Source: Unio delphinus
Lineage: Eukaryota > Mollusca > Bivalvia > Unionida > Unionidae
DNA length: 64,000 nt
Assembly: GCA_029339505.1 (NCBI GenBank)
Contig: JAQISU010000115.1
Coordinates: 6,099,501-6,163,500, forward strand
Reading direction: 5' to 3'
Positions 23,331 to 34,520 of the stretch are shown here, piece after piece. The position numbers and the translations under genes are program-made. Each line of letters opens with the position of its first letter. Positions within the stretch are counted from its first letter, which is position 1. Below the pieces are notes generated by a model, which ran no database searches, was not told where the DNA came from, and was given only the letters and a program-made list of their open reading frames with translations.

Positions 23331-23740
23331 AGGAATTAACACCTCTCTATTTCATCTCTCTGGCGAGTATCCATTTGTAAAATGCTCTGTTACTCGCTCA
23401 ACTGGACAACGTATCCTGAAAGATTCATAGGTTTCAGATTCTCAACGCTGGCTTTTCATTCATTGGATAAATTCCATACATAACCGCGGTCACAGGATAT
23501 GCTCGCTCAGTTTGTCAATTCCGGTCAATATTCGTGGTTTGGAACTTTGACTCACAATGACATTTTCTTTATTAGCAAGGACAGGCTCGTATTTAACACG
23601 AATAATCCAATTTTCTGTTTCTGCTAGTATGATAAATTGCACTCTGACAATATGCATACGATGTTCGAGATGCGCGATTATACTTTTAATAATAATTAAA
23701 ACAAATATTAATTTAAGCAAATAATATAAATAAATCAACC
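23331..23740 (-). pseudogene. E1: N-terminal piece of the DNA polymerase
   Basis: The frame 23738-23490 contains IIRVKYEPVLANKENVIVSQ and KPRILTGIDK, matching the far right end of E2 (about 63890-63790). Broken frames down to 23340 match VTEHFTN of E2 (about 63645). The polymerase catalytic segments seen in E2 at 62.1-63.1 kb are missing. Confidence 0.65.
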
Positions 23741-24450
23741 AAGAATTTCAACCACATCCTACGATCATGAACTGCGATGCATCACGAATGTTTCTTTAGG
23801 GTGATTAAAGATGACCTTTTGATTGACCTATAAGAGCACTCGTAAACAGATCATTAATATTGTTGGGTATTTTTTCACCATTATCAAGAATAATGAATAA
23901 TTCCCTTTCCCAAATCGGTTCTCTGTACTCTGGTTCTGCTATAAATTTGTTCACATCTGTAGTAAAATCATTCAAGGTTGGTTCTCGCGGTACTTGATAT
24001 TTAGGTGGTGGAATTTCAGGCCATCCTAGCACTGTTCTGATCGAAGACTTAGAGATATCAACAACATAGCCAGGTGAGTGTTTCTCTATCGCAGTTGATA
24101 ATGTCTGTTCGTGGACTTTTATAACATTTTTTAAATTCTTTTAACATAATAGATTTTATTCTACGTTGGATTTCATTATTGATCTATTCGATTTGATTAT
24201 GACCGGACGGTATAGAAACAATGAACCAATTAAGAGTTCCATCTGGTTTATTTTTATTTGCAAACACTAAAGAATTATTCGGTTGCTGCCCACCAATGAT
24301 TTTGATCTAATATTTGGCCAGCTGTAATATACTCGTAATTTCGCTAGTGCGATTTTCCTTACCGGAATTTCAGTTTCAATTAATTGATATTAAATTCAAG
24401 GTTTGTTAAGGTTATTGAGATCATGGTTGTTCTTGCCCAGTTGTGTTCGC
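23741..24450 (-). pseudogene. E1: unidentified gene, possibly a virion protein
   Basis: Minus-strand pieces read in order ETEIPVRKIALAKLRVYYSW, then PDGTLNWFIVSIPSGHNQIE, then SSIRTVLGWPEIPPPKYQ and a tail ending GQSKGHL at about 23805. The pattern (short beta-rich blocks with IPSG and a SIRTVLG motif) resembles a structural protein recurrent in aquatic-animal Polinton-like elements, from memory. Several frameshifts are present. The part below 24030 could alternatively be polymerase N-terminus. Confidence 0.4.
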
Positions 24451-24735
24451 GGCAATCTGTTGCAATAATTCCATTGTTATTATTATTGTTATGTTTTTCT
24501 AATTTTTATGTTGCTGTCAGGTAGATGTTAGTCATCACAGAGAACTCGCTATCGTATATCACTGGATGATATCAACGAAGATATTTTACAATATGCATCC
24601 GTTGCGATATGTAACTTAATTATATACTCGTGTAGTTTATTTTGACTGCATGTAGATATTTTTTTGCAATGAAATTAAGAAACCCTGGAATTATTGTTGC
24701 CGCTGAAACACAAATTGTGACAACTACAGGTGTAA

Positions 24736-26096
24736 TCAAAAGTAATAAATCGGATATCGGTTTCTAAAATCTAATTGTGATATTTGCAGACTGGTATCTA
24801 CATTTGTGTCACGTCCTATAAATGTCAGGAAATGATGATTCGTGCGTGCTATTTGGTTTTGTTCGTAATTAAGTAAAATATCCTCGGATGGTTCTTGTTG
24901 GCCGTTTATCCTTAATGAGACTTCAGAAACACCCAGTTGATCAAATATCATATGACTCCTCTCCTTAGAATTTGATCGCGTAGTATCATGTAGCGCAACA
25001 TATATATGTCGAGGCGCAGAAACATCCTACTGTGATGCCATATGCCATGAAAATATACCGTTAATGGTACTCTGAATACTATCTGTCGTTACTGTAAACC
25101 ATGATAGCAATGATTTACAACCTGTATCTATAAATGATAGTATTTTTTCCTCTGTGGTTATCGAAGGAGTCATTGCTGGCATCCACAATGAGAGTTTTGT
25201 TATATATACTTTACCATCATCAACACCAGCACTATGCCAGATTGAATCACTATCATAACCTTTTCGTACGAGGACAACTGTCTTTCGGTCCAAAGATAAA
25301 ATTTCGAACATTTCTGCAAAATCCGAAAATATGAGAGAATGGAATCGCGCATGAAAATAATATACGTGGTCCTTGTTACATTGATACACGTGTTGCAAAT
25401 CCTAGGTTGAAAATAGGATTAGAACATTTTATAATATCAAAAGCAGCACCTGGTCTAACTTCATATCCACCTTGTTCTGGATTAACTGCAGTATCTTGTG
25501 GTGTCCGTCATTCAACATACTGAGCATTTTCAGCGTGATCAGTAATATCCTTAGCAAACATCATTCATGGACCTGCTGGTCTTGTATAATCATCAGAATA
25601 TCTCGCTAAACCTATTATTGTTTTATCAACATCAACATCCTTCTGGATAGATTCAATCTCTCTTCCATCAATCATATATGTAGCGCTACTAATAATGTTA
25701 TAATCTCATTATTGACAAAACCAACTCAAACATCTGCGATAGCTGCAACTAGGTACAAGTTGTCCTTCTACTTCAAAAAATGCTTCAGCGGGTAAGAAAT
25801 ATCTATTTGTATCCCGACCTTGAAGTTCAATTCTCGAATGACTGTTTGGTTGTATCGCGTTATAGGAATAAAACTGATAATCACGTACAGAATCATTTTT
25901 GAGCACTGGTGCATCTATATCAAATGCTGAGTCGGGTGAAGGTTTGAACATTTTATTATATCTTTTTCGATTTAAATCGCTATCTTGCCGAATTGGTGAG
26001 GCCACTTCCCGCTATAAAATTTGCGGTAATATTTCGCTGCGCATCATATCCTTGATTTATCAGCGCTGCTAGTTTTTGACTGCTGACCATCTCCAT
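24736..26096 (-). pseudogene. E1: probable major capsid protein remnant
   Basis: An ATG at 26096 starts MEMVSSQKLAALINQG; after a shift near 26000 the frame continues DLNRKRYNKMFKPS...DSVRDYQFYSYNAIQP...RYFLPAEAFFEVEGQL. Later pieces are 25398-25027 (...FAEMFEILSLDRKTVV...) and 24951-24736 (VSEVSLRINGQQEPSEDILL...). With the interrupted stretch 25700-25400 the gene spans about 450 codons, the size of adintovirus-like hexon proteins, and it is the largest gene in the late block. The call rests on size, position and style of sequence, so the capsid role is an inference. At least four breaks. Confidence 0.5.
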
Positions 26097-26309
26097 AAAA
26101 TATTTTATAAACAGGCAATCGTGAATTTACCACGTAGGTCATAGTTGATTTATAGTGGTTATAGAGTATGAATTTCTTATTTATTTATTATTTATCTAAT
26201 GTGGTGACGATCAATCACAATGATAACCATCAACGAGTTCATCAATAAATTCACGATATACCACTTTGAAATAATCGTCTACATATATCAGATGCTTCAT
26301 TAATTATTA

Positions 26310-27158
26310 TTAGTTATTTTCAGCTCGTTTATCCGATATGAGAATTAGTAATCGTTCTATGTCGGAGAGAATATTATTAGGACAGCTAACAAGACCACTC
26401 CCGCGAGTTCCACTCGGAGTTTCACTCAGAGAAAATCCACTTGCAAATTCCCCCCCCCCCCCCCCCCCCCCGAAACCAAGTTCATAGAGAATATCTCTTT
26501 CTGGAGATTGTTGCAACAGTGGAGGAAGTTGACAAGACTTTTGCTCATGTGGTGAACAGGGTGGTGGTTGTTGAGGATGTGATCTATATTTTTCATCAAG
26601 TATTTGCATTCCCTTAACAAGACACATACGTCTTTTATCATTATAGCTTACTTGTTTTTTGTCGGAGTATACACGATATATCGATTTGATAAAACGTTTA
26701 TCATTTACGGTAGTATATTTTGGTTTTAAAATTGTGTATTTGTGATACATACTTGCTAATATTGCAGCGGGTAAATCTTTCTCCTTAATTTCCTGAAACC
26801 GCTTAATAACACCTTTATTATTTTTTTTTCAATTTTTCAATATTTTTATTTACTAATTTAGGTCTAGGTGAAAGTTCTTTTTTCACATCGGCGATTTCAG
26901 TACGAATATCTTCACCGGGTAATGTTTGCTCAGCGGTTTGTTTTAACACTGGAAAGAATACCTTTTTTCTTTCCTCCTCATCCGTAATATCTCACAATGT
27001 ATCTCTTTAAGTAGTTATTGCAGCTTTTTTCAGTAGCTGTAGTAACAGGTCTAAATAACTGATCTGCATCTGTTACAAAATCAACTTGAGATTCCTGTCG
27101 CTGTTGAAACTTTTGTGTGACTGAATCACGAACGCGTATAAATTTATTAATCGCTGCT

Positions 27159-27165
<7 letters not shown>
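26310..27165 (-). pseudogene. E1: basic, coiled-coil protein gene remnant
   Basis: Reading leftwards: QQRQESQVDFVTDADQLF, then a charged helical block (KKELSPRPKLVNKNIEKLKK, about 26860), then MYHKYTILKPKYTTVND...IYRVYSDKKQVSYNDKR and a Gln/Pro/Ser-rich tail ending at 26310. A run of more than twenty C on the plus strand gives a poly-Gly tract and probably shifts the frame. It would be a virion-core or scaffold-like protein by position. No family is named. Confidence 0.4.
26449..26471. repeat. Poly-C tract inside an E1 gene
   Basis: About 23 consecutive C, coding Gly on the minus strand. Prone to length errors in sequencing and replication. Confidence 0.93.
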
Positions 27166-27224
<59 letters not shown>

Positions 27225-27749
27225 ATCTAGTTGTTAATGGTTCTCCTACCATTATTGTTATATAAATGATTTAATTTGTAGCAGCAGAGAGGGCGCGACA
27301 ACAAATATGCGACTCGATTTGTCAAAAGCCTTAGTTCTGCTTTTTCACATTTTTGTAGGAGGTCTTGGTTTGGCAAATATACAGTTCTATAAATGTTGTA
27401 GGGTGTACCCACTATACTACTGGTTTAGGTTTTGCAGGAGGAAGATTTTGTAAAAGTCTAAAAGTCTAGATGTTTCTCCGGTTCTCTCCATGATTTTTTC
27501 AAGTTCCGGAAGAAAACATTTTTTTCTCCTCCTCTCCTTCTTTTCCATATATAACCTCTTTGAAGTAGCGGGTTTGAATATTTGTTCTGAACCCTCTACA
27601 AAATCAACTCGAGATTCTTGTCGCTGTTGTAATTTGTGTCTGACAGAATCACGGACGGGTATAATTACTTAATCGCCGCTAATTTTTCTCGCGTTAATCT
27701 AATTGTTAATGATTCTCCTACCATTATTGATATGATTTAATTTGTAGCA

Positions 27750-27805
<56 letters not shown>

Positions 27806-27935
27806 TGACAACGAATATGCGTATTGGTTGGTCAGATGTGTTAGTTTTGACATTAATTTTTGATCGGTTTAGTAGGAGGCCTTGGTTTGAGAAATAGACG
27901 CCTCTAAAAGGTTGTCCGATTCACTTTCTCTGCTG
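27100..27935. repeat. Right end of E1, tandemly duplicated (~480 bp units)
   Basis: 27100-27400 and 27590-27935 share the order ACAAAATCAACT.GAGATTC, TCACGAACG.GTATAA, GTTAAT.GTTCTCCTACC, TTTGTAGCAGCAGAGAG and GTAGGAGG.CTTGGTTTG. The second copy carries the outer terminal repeat, with a (GA)n run of about 30 units. Confidence 0.75.
27160..27219. repeat. (TC)n microsatellite
   Basis: About 29 TC units in the first copy of E1's duplicated right end. Confidence 0.95.
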
Positions 27936-27942
27936 TTGACAC

Positions 27943-28047
27943 TAACCTCTTAATGCTGATCATGATCATCATTACCATTGTTATAAGTCTTTCGATCCCG
28001 CGACCATCCGAGGTGAACTCTTTAACCCCTTAGGCCACCGGAACGTT
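27943..28047 (-). mobile_element. SINE S1 fragment beside the E1 end
   Basis: The reverse complement reads GTTCCGGTGGCCTAAGGGGT, a B-box-like GCGGGATCGAAAGAC, then CAGCATTAAGAGGTTAGTGT, in the same order as the SINE at 38371. It is cut at the left where E1 begins. Confidence 0.65.
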
Positions 28048-28634
28048 ATGAATAAATTGTATTTCCAAAGTGCCTGCGGGGGATATTCAAAAAAGGCCTT
28101 TTACCCCAAGCCAAGAGTGTATATTGAACAAATCGAGTTGTATTCCTGACATTTATAGACTAATTGAAAATTAGACCGAAATTTGTTTGTAGAATCAATC
28201 GAAAAAAAAATCGATTCACGACAAGAAAAACCTGACTGGAAATTATTCTTAAATTGAATTTTGTAAATTGTTTTATAATGCATGGCAATGTTAACACAAA
28301 AGTAAAAGCAAACAGATGCCTGAACCAGGATAAACAACATGGGCTTTTATACTTGCTTACAATGAACCTACAAATATGTGCAGTACGTATAATAATACGA
28401 AACAAAAGCAATTTTATTCTTCAGCACAGTTTACATCTTTAGTGTTTTTGAACAGTGAACTGACTATTAATAACTGCTAATTTCCATCCAGTACGTGCAA
28501 CGTTCACTCAGATTTTTGCAAAGAACAGTGTTATGTGTTTGACCTTTGATAGTTTTCCCTCAGATTCCTCCCTTATGAAAACAGACACACACGAACACAC
28601 AGACAAACCTTCATAACATAAATTTATAACATAC

Positions 28635-29801
28635 CTATATCCTAGTAGTAACATTTTTTTCCATGTATTGTTTCTCCTTCACATTTTCAAACTATTGTTA
28701 CACGCACAGGGGTATTCACTTGACCGAGCGGTGTCAAAACCCTGGCGCGAGTCACGCTGGAAGTCATAAGTTTTCCCCAAATTTCCAAAGACTTCCATAC
28801 AACTTGAGTTGTAAAATGGAAATAAAGACGTGTCTGTTATAACTAATAATCTTTGCTCTAATCAATTGGCGACCCAGAGGAGACAACTTGCCCAAACGTC
28901 CATTAACTGCACCTTTGCATGGTTTTTCTTCATTATCATCCGTTTTCGGTACCGATAGCTTGTCATGCCATAGAAATTACACCAGTATTCCCTTACTAAC
29001 TGGGAATTATTTAACTGCGCGACCCTAGGCCAGTCATTCCACAAAATTTCCGGCGTATCACGCTCATATACATACGCCCATTTTCAACTATGGACACATA
29101 AATGGTACCTACCAAGTTACAACTTATTGATTCCATTATATTCCCCCCATAAATACTGCCATTTCAATCACATTACTTTTATACACCGCGGAATTTTAAT
29201 ATGGACTATGTTTCTGAAAGGGACAGTCATTCGGCTTGTACATAAATTCACTACTAACGACCCCAGCATGGTTCAAATTCACTAACACTCCTCTCTGTGA
29301 TGTTTGCTTCTACTAACTGGCTAACTATCTCGGGCTAGCAACTCCAAATTTATTACACTATGAAAAATGACCATGTATACCGACGTGAGTTGTTTTGAGA
29401 CCAGCCTCAATATTGATTGACCTTGATAAAGATGACGTATAGTTATTCCAATGAAGGAACAATTCCGCAAAAGTTTCAATTTTACTGTTTTTCACTGGAA
29501 CTATTGCTACGCCATCCGGGATTAAATAAAGCCCCTCATCTGAGAACTTGCATTTGGTGTAATTGACGTTTAAAACCTTTCCCATTTCTTTGTTTCTGAG
29601 ATTATCCCAGCCTCCTCCTGGGAGAGTCTCAAACCTGAGAACCTGCTTATCGGTGGCTCGAGCGCACAACCTGGGATCCCCAGGAAGCAAGACTTGTCCG
29701 CTATAGTTTCCAGAGTTACTTTCGCATGTGCGGATTCGTAGAAACACCATACTAATGGTGAGCAAAATTGATCGCATTTTGAAACATGGAAGTCTAATCA
29801 T
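28635..29801 (-). pseudogene. MPEG1 unit B, exon 1, split by an LTR
   Basis: An ATG at 29801 starts a signal peptide and continues through LRFETLPGGGWDNL, GRVLNVNYTKC-like sequence and FAELFLHWNNYTSSLSRSIN to 29362. There a 662-bp LTR interrupts the exon. The last ~20 codons resume at 28695 and end at a donor (ATAG|GTATGTT, exon end 28635), the final codon having become a stop compared with unit A's CAG. Without the LTR the exon has almost the same length as that of unit A, so B was an ordinary gene before LTR insertion, E1 insertion and 3' truncation. Confidence 0.87.
28696..29357 (-). mobile_element. Solo LTR, family 2 (662 bp), inside MPEG1 exon
   Basis: Plus-strand ends TGTTACACGC...TTTATTACA (TG...CA), flanked on both sides by CTAT (28692-28695 and 29358-29361), a perfect 4-bp target-site repeat. 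Read on the minus strand it contains a TGTATAAAAG TATA box (plus strand about 29190) and ends CGTGTAACA. It has no internal region. It is absent from the matching place in units A and C. Confidence 0.88.
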
Positions 29802-30721
29802 CGCTGAAATGATGGTAGACTAACTGAAATGACAAAGAACAAAAAAATCAGCAATGTTTTATTGCTAAAAGCTTCCTTGTTTTGTTTCGAATCCACACAC
29901 GAAGCACAATAAAATAAATAATACAAACGGAAATTTATTATGAAATATCCTTATTGAAGTCCTGTTACTATAACACGTGTTTACTTGTTAATTCGCGTTT
30001 TTTCATCACATATCGTCAACCAGAACAATATCTCTCGAAACTATACATCATAATATACGAACGTGTTCAAAGCATAATCTGAAAATTAAGACACGACGGG
30101 GCGGAAACAATTGACACAGTATTCAGGTTTTATAATCTGTGCCGGAAAAAAAATAACTATATAACACGAAAAGAATTTAATTTTGTCTGCGTTTGGTCAA
30201 GTTATGGCCATATTAGAAAATAATATTAAACCAATGCATATTGCATGCATCATACCGTTGAAAGAACGTGCTGCCCTTTGTCCAGCAACGATGAAGTGAC
30301 ACTGTCGAATTATCTCATTACTTGTGTAAGTCATTTGTTTTGTCTCTTTTATCTCAATTTGAATGCTTTTGCGAATCAGGGCTCCATTACGTGGAATATT
30401 AGGACAGTAACGCGTTGACATATTTCAACCACTGAAAAAACTTACATAGTTTTTGTTTTCAGCTTTTAGTTCTTTCCTTTCTAATATTGCCTACCTCTGT
30501 TCATTCCATTATTATATAGCTTTCGTGTTAGTTGTAATACAAGATATTTTTTTTAACCTACAGTAACAATAAACCAATGTTTTGTCATTTTCTCTTCTTC
30601 AAGAAGGAATAGGAAAGAAAACAAATGCATATCTTACTTTAGTACAGAATATGTGATGTTAACAGGTTATATCCCCCAAGATCAATTGTTAAAATCAATC
30701 ACTGGACTAGCTACCATCTAG

Positions 30722-30780
30722 TTTACCTGCGATTCCGAGTTTTACGCTCTTACAACTAGGCCACCAGAGCGATCCGATCG
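30722..30780 (-). mobile_element. SINE S1 tRNA-like head (fragment)
   Basis: About 55 bp matching 16238-16294; the body of the SINE present in duplication copy 1 has been deleted here. Confidence 0.75.
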
Positions 30781-31057
30781 TCATTTTCAGTTTCAAATTA
30801 GTTTAAGTCACTGTTAATTTCTCGTCCCTAACTTAACAATCACACTTTGAAGACATTTTTGTTATTCGTTGCACATGTAATAAAAAACGTGCGGATATTT
30901 TATGTTTGTATACTGTTTGTTTATAACTATGTTGATGCAAAACTAACCCTATTGCACTAGGACTGCGGCTCAAAATATATTGTTTCATTTAAGCGATAGC
31001 CGTTGAAATTAGGATGTCTAACAAAGTTTTGTATCAGTAAATTGTTTGTGTGGAAGT

Positions 31058-31405
31058 TTATTACTTACTCTTATGTAATGCCAACTCTGGTGAAATGCCT
31101 AATCTGATGTAATGCCAATTCTGTTGTAATGCCTACTCTGATGTATGCTTACTCTGATGTAATGTCAATTCTGTTGTAATGCCTTCGCTGATGTAATTCT
31201 TATTCTGATGTAATGCCTATTCTATAGTAATGCCTACTCTGTTGTAATGCTTACTCTGATGTAATGCTTACTCTGATGTAATGCTTTCTTTGATGTAATT
31301 CTTACTCTGATGTAATGCCTATTCTATAGTAATGCCTACTCTATTGTAATGCCTACTCTGATGTAATGCTTACTCTGATGTCATTCTTACTTTGATGTAA
31401 TGCCT
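31058..31405. repeat. 17-18-bp minisatellite, ~19 units
   Basis: Same unit as 16585-17066, in the second duplication copy, with fewer units and a higher share of TTACTCTGATG variants. Confidence 0.93.
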
Positions 31406-33067
31406 TTCGTCAACATTGCATTCACACAATCTACTGTTTGTAAGTTTTAGAATCAGTACACAGTAGGGCTAGTGCGAGTGGGAAACTCCAAAGAAAAGCT
31501 GTAACATTACAACTGTCTACTTTAAAAATTCAAACACCAAATGTACTCACATAATTGTTCAGATCCAACTTGCAAGTTCGTAGAACCTGATCTGCTGTAG
31601 CATAATGCGCGGGCAGTTTTGAATCTATGAGATTTTACATCGTTATCAGTAGAACAAGCGACGTTCTGCTAAAATCTTAAGCGACGGGAGATTAGGTTCG
31701 ATGTTGTTTACAGAAGGATCCGACTTACAAGCGAGTGTTGAATCCCTTAGCTGTACTTTGGATCGGATATCAGAAAGGATGATTTGAGATGGACACTTAT
31801 GTTATTGATGGACACATAGGTTAGTGTTGGACAAATAAATTATTGCCGCAACAGTTTTGTGCTGGACTCAGATTCGTGCTAGACATAGGTTAGTCCTTGA
31901 CACTGATTAGTGCTAGACACATGTTCGTGTTCCCATAGTTACTGATTAAACATATTTTTAGCGACGCACGCACTCTCTTTGTTTGATTATTGTTTGTTTA
32001 ATGTCAGGCGCATGTGTCTTTATTTAACGGGCCATGACAGGAAATTTACGAGTGCAGGTTGTTCCTTAAAAATTAAAACGCCCATATCTATGCAACCAGA
32101 GATTGTTTTTGCGTGTAATATTTTCATTTGGCAGTTTTACTAAAACTGTTTTTCATATAAAATTGTTCCAATAAGACTTTCCGCAAACTTTTTCTAAGAG
32201 CTGAATATTTAGGGACAGAAAAAGATTGTCATTTCTTTCTTTTTTGTTTAAAAGATACCCCCCCCCCATTATTATTAATTCAAAAACACTAAACAAGGAA
32301 GATATTGTCGAGAGGGTATTGAAATATCTACACTAGAATGTGGAGGCATACTACCCGACTTGTTCATTCTTTAGCCTGGCGGAACATCAATAGGCGTCTT
32401 GCAGCAAATTATATATACCTAAGTATATTATTTAACACATCTTTGATTCTCTTTGATATAACAATGTTTTGATATACTAATAAGGCAAAAGTATAATATA
32501 TTAATTCAAATTTAAACGCAAATAGAGAAGATAAATAAGCAAATTGCATTGTAAAGCAATCTTTCTCTACAATGAGTGTGAAGAGATAGATTAACTTTTT
32601 TTATGGGATCAAATTGACCTATTAAACTAATCTAACGATAACGTTGTATTGCCCTCAGTGCAAAATTATAACATGCAAATTTCTTCCGCTTGAAATCAAT
32701 AAAGTATAAGAGCACATCTGTAGCGGTAACGAAATGTCTGAGTTCTGGGTTATGTGACCCGGGTTTTGCGTAATGACCTCATACACCTGCTGCCATTTAA
32801 GTATGTACATTTTTGGGGTATAGATGGAAGCTCTAAACAAAACAACTTACCAGTAACTCCATTCAAAAGATTCTCTTAGTCACTAATATAGAAATAAATA
32901 GAACACTGACTCTTGAGGTAAAGATATTTATGTTTCAATAACTCTCATTTATTCTGTTAGATATGAAATAATAATTTTAAGTGCTCAACATATACATTAT
33001 CAGAATATACGATTATGGCTAACATTTTGACAAGGACACGACTTGAGTAGTGTGAAGCATGAGTTTA

Positions 33068-34079
33068 AAATCGTGTTCGAGTCTTTTCAACCACCGGTTT
33101 TAAACCCGCGGAAAACGTACGTGCGTTAACGTGTTTCCAAAAAGGCTAAGCCAGCACGGTTTCGAAGCCAAAGCTTCAAAAACAATCGCACTCACCTGCA
33201 CTCAAACACGCATGTGCGATTTACCCCAAACACGGCCCACACTAACCCTAGCCTGACATGAGACGATTTTATCCTCAATCGATGCTGTATTGCGCGTCCT
33301 CTTCTCAAGTGGAATAGTGTTGTTTTAATAAACTCTGTTTCCGAGCGTTGTATAGAACATCATTGTGCTTTATTGAATGCACTTTTCATGCGTGATAATT
33401 GTGGTGCCCTTGCTCAACGAAGTACTAATCTGAGTGTATTGTCACGGAATTGTATACTTTCTTAATTTTTTAAAATACATGTACTCGTGTTTTGTTTTTT
33501 TGTGTACAACGATACCCGAGGGTGATTTATATATCTTGCTTTGTATTTCTAAATAGAGAGTTCGGTTATCCTATGACGCACGTGCGAAGCGCTCTCAATG
33601 GAAAGAACCGAATGCCTTCACTGCACAGACGATATATGTGTATAAATACCTCATCGTTGGTAAAATTCTTTGCATTACGGATAGTCTTGTCCATCAGCGG
33701 TCTACTATAAGGACGTGCACATATTCAGCTATTAAGGTATGTAAGTTTATGAATTTCTTTCATAGAAGATAGAACTATTGTACTACCACGTACAATATTG
33801 TAATTTTGATATGTAGCTTTGTTTTACGCAGAATAATGAACATATTTGTATTCTTGTTTGCGAGTTAGCAAGGGATTTATATTAGTAATGTAGAGCTTCA
33901 ATTGTAAGAAATGTTTAGTACAGAAGAATACTTATCGAGATGGGTTGGGTTTGTTTCTGAACTTGTTGTTTTGTAATTATTGTGCCGATAATGTAATCTG
34001 TACAACCTGACGTGTATAACTTTATTACGTTTTTATGCCCGTGTCGTGTATAGTACACGTTATTGTCTATCTTTTCAGC
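33068..34079. other. Unassigned sequence, possibly retroelement-derived
   Basis: Starts abruptly at the end of the 4.7-kb duplication and is more GC-rich for its first 250 bp. The small frame at 33492-33710 has no family features. It may be the left part of the dispersed repeat that follows. Confidence 0.35.
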
Positions 34080-34520
34080 TGTCCGGAGTGTCCAGAGTCT
34101 GTAGAGTTGTCCAGAATATCTAGAGTTTCTGGAGTCTCCTGAGTGACCCGAGCATTAAAAACTATCGGAGTGATCGAGGTCGGCGTGGTGCAAGCTATAT
34201 GGCCAACTACTGAAATTAATCGTTGCAGCTGTGAAGCTGAACAGTAGCAGTTGTGATTGCTGAATTAAAATGTGCTGATGACGGAGTGTTTCATCTTATA
34301 TATAATCTTGTAGCCGTAAACCCCATTGTATATTTCTTGACTGTAAAGATAAGTTGTAGATCTGTTCCATTATTGTTTGCATAATGTCATGAGTCAAATT
34401 CTACATTGTTTACTAGCTATGTAAGCGATATCCACCTTTTTGTAGTGAAATCCTTGTCAACCATTCACCCCTTGTCTATGTATTTTCTAAAGTAATTTAT
34501 TTGTATTTTTCATTATTACA
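34080..34520 (+). repeat. Dispersed repeat, copy 2
   Basis: About 430 bp similar to the reverse complement of 10400-10950, including GAGTGACCCGAGC, GTGCTGATGACGGAGTGT, AAAGATAAGTTG and CTACATTGTTTACTAGCT. Confidence 0.65.

Larger units (their letters stand above)
20378..27935. mobile_element. E1: Polinton/adintovirus-like element, 7.6 kb, internally deleted
   Basis: Both ends carry inverted repeats of about 165-190 bp: the left starts AGCAGCAGAGAGGGTGAATC and the right, reverse-complemented, starts ACAGCAGAGAAAGTGAATC. Both continue through GTCTATTT, CCAAG.CCTCCTA and a TTGGTTG.TCAC block to TCTGCTGCTA. Inside are an ATPase (-), PLA2 (+), integrase (+), helicase and part of the polymerase (-), and capsid-type genes (-). 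Gene order equals E2. Elements of this kind are normally 13-20 kb; here the polymerase core and helicase front are deleted. Every gene is broken. It lies in the intron of MPEG1 unit B. Confidence 0.8.
28382..33067. repeat. Segmental duplication, copy 2 (about 4.7 kb)
   Basis: Collinear with 13915-18734. Differences include the 662-bp LTR at 28696-29357, a missing ~780-bp block at 30726, a shorter 17-bp minisatellite, one instead of six 30-bp units, and an extra ~110 bp with a poly-C run at about 32260-32370. Similarity ends at GTGAAGCATGAGTTT, the same point where copy 1 enters MPEG1 unit B. Confidence 0.88.

Noticed and set aside
25134..25334. Plus-strand frame within the E1 capsid gene
   Set aside because: The minus strand carries the longer frame that continues on both sides.
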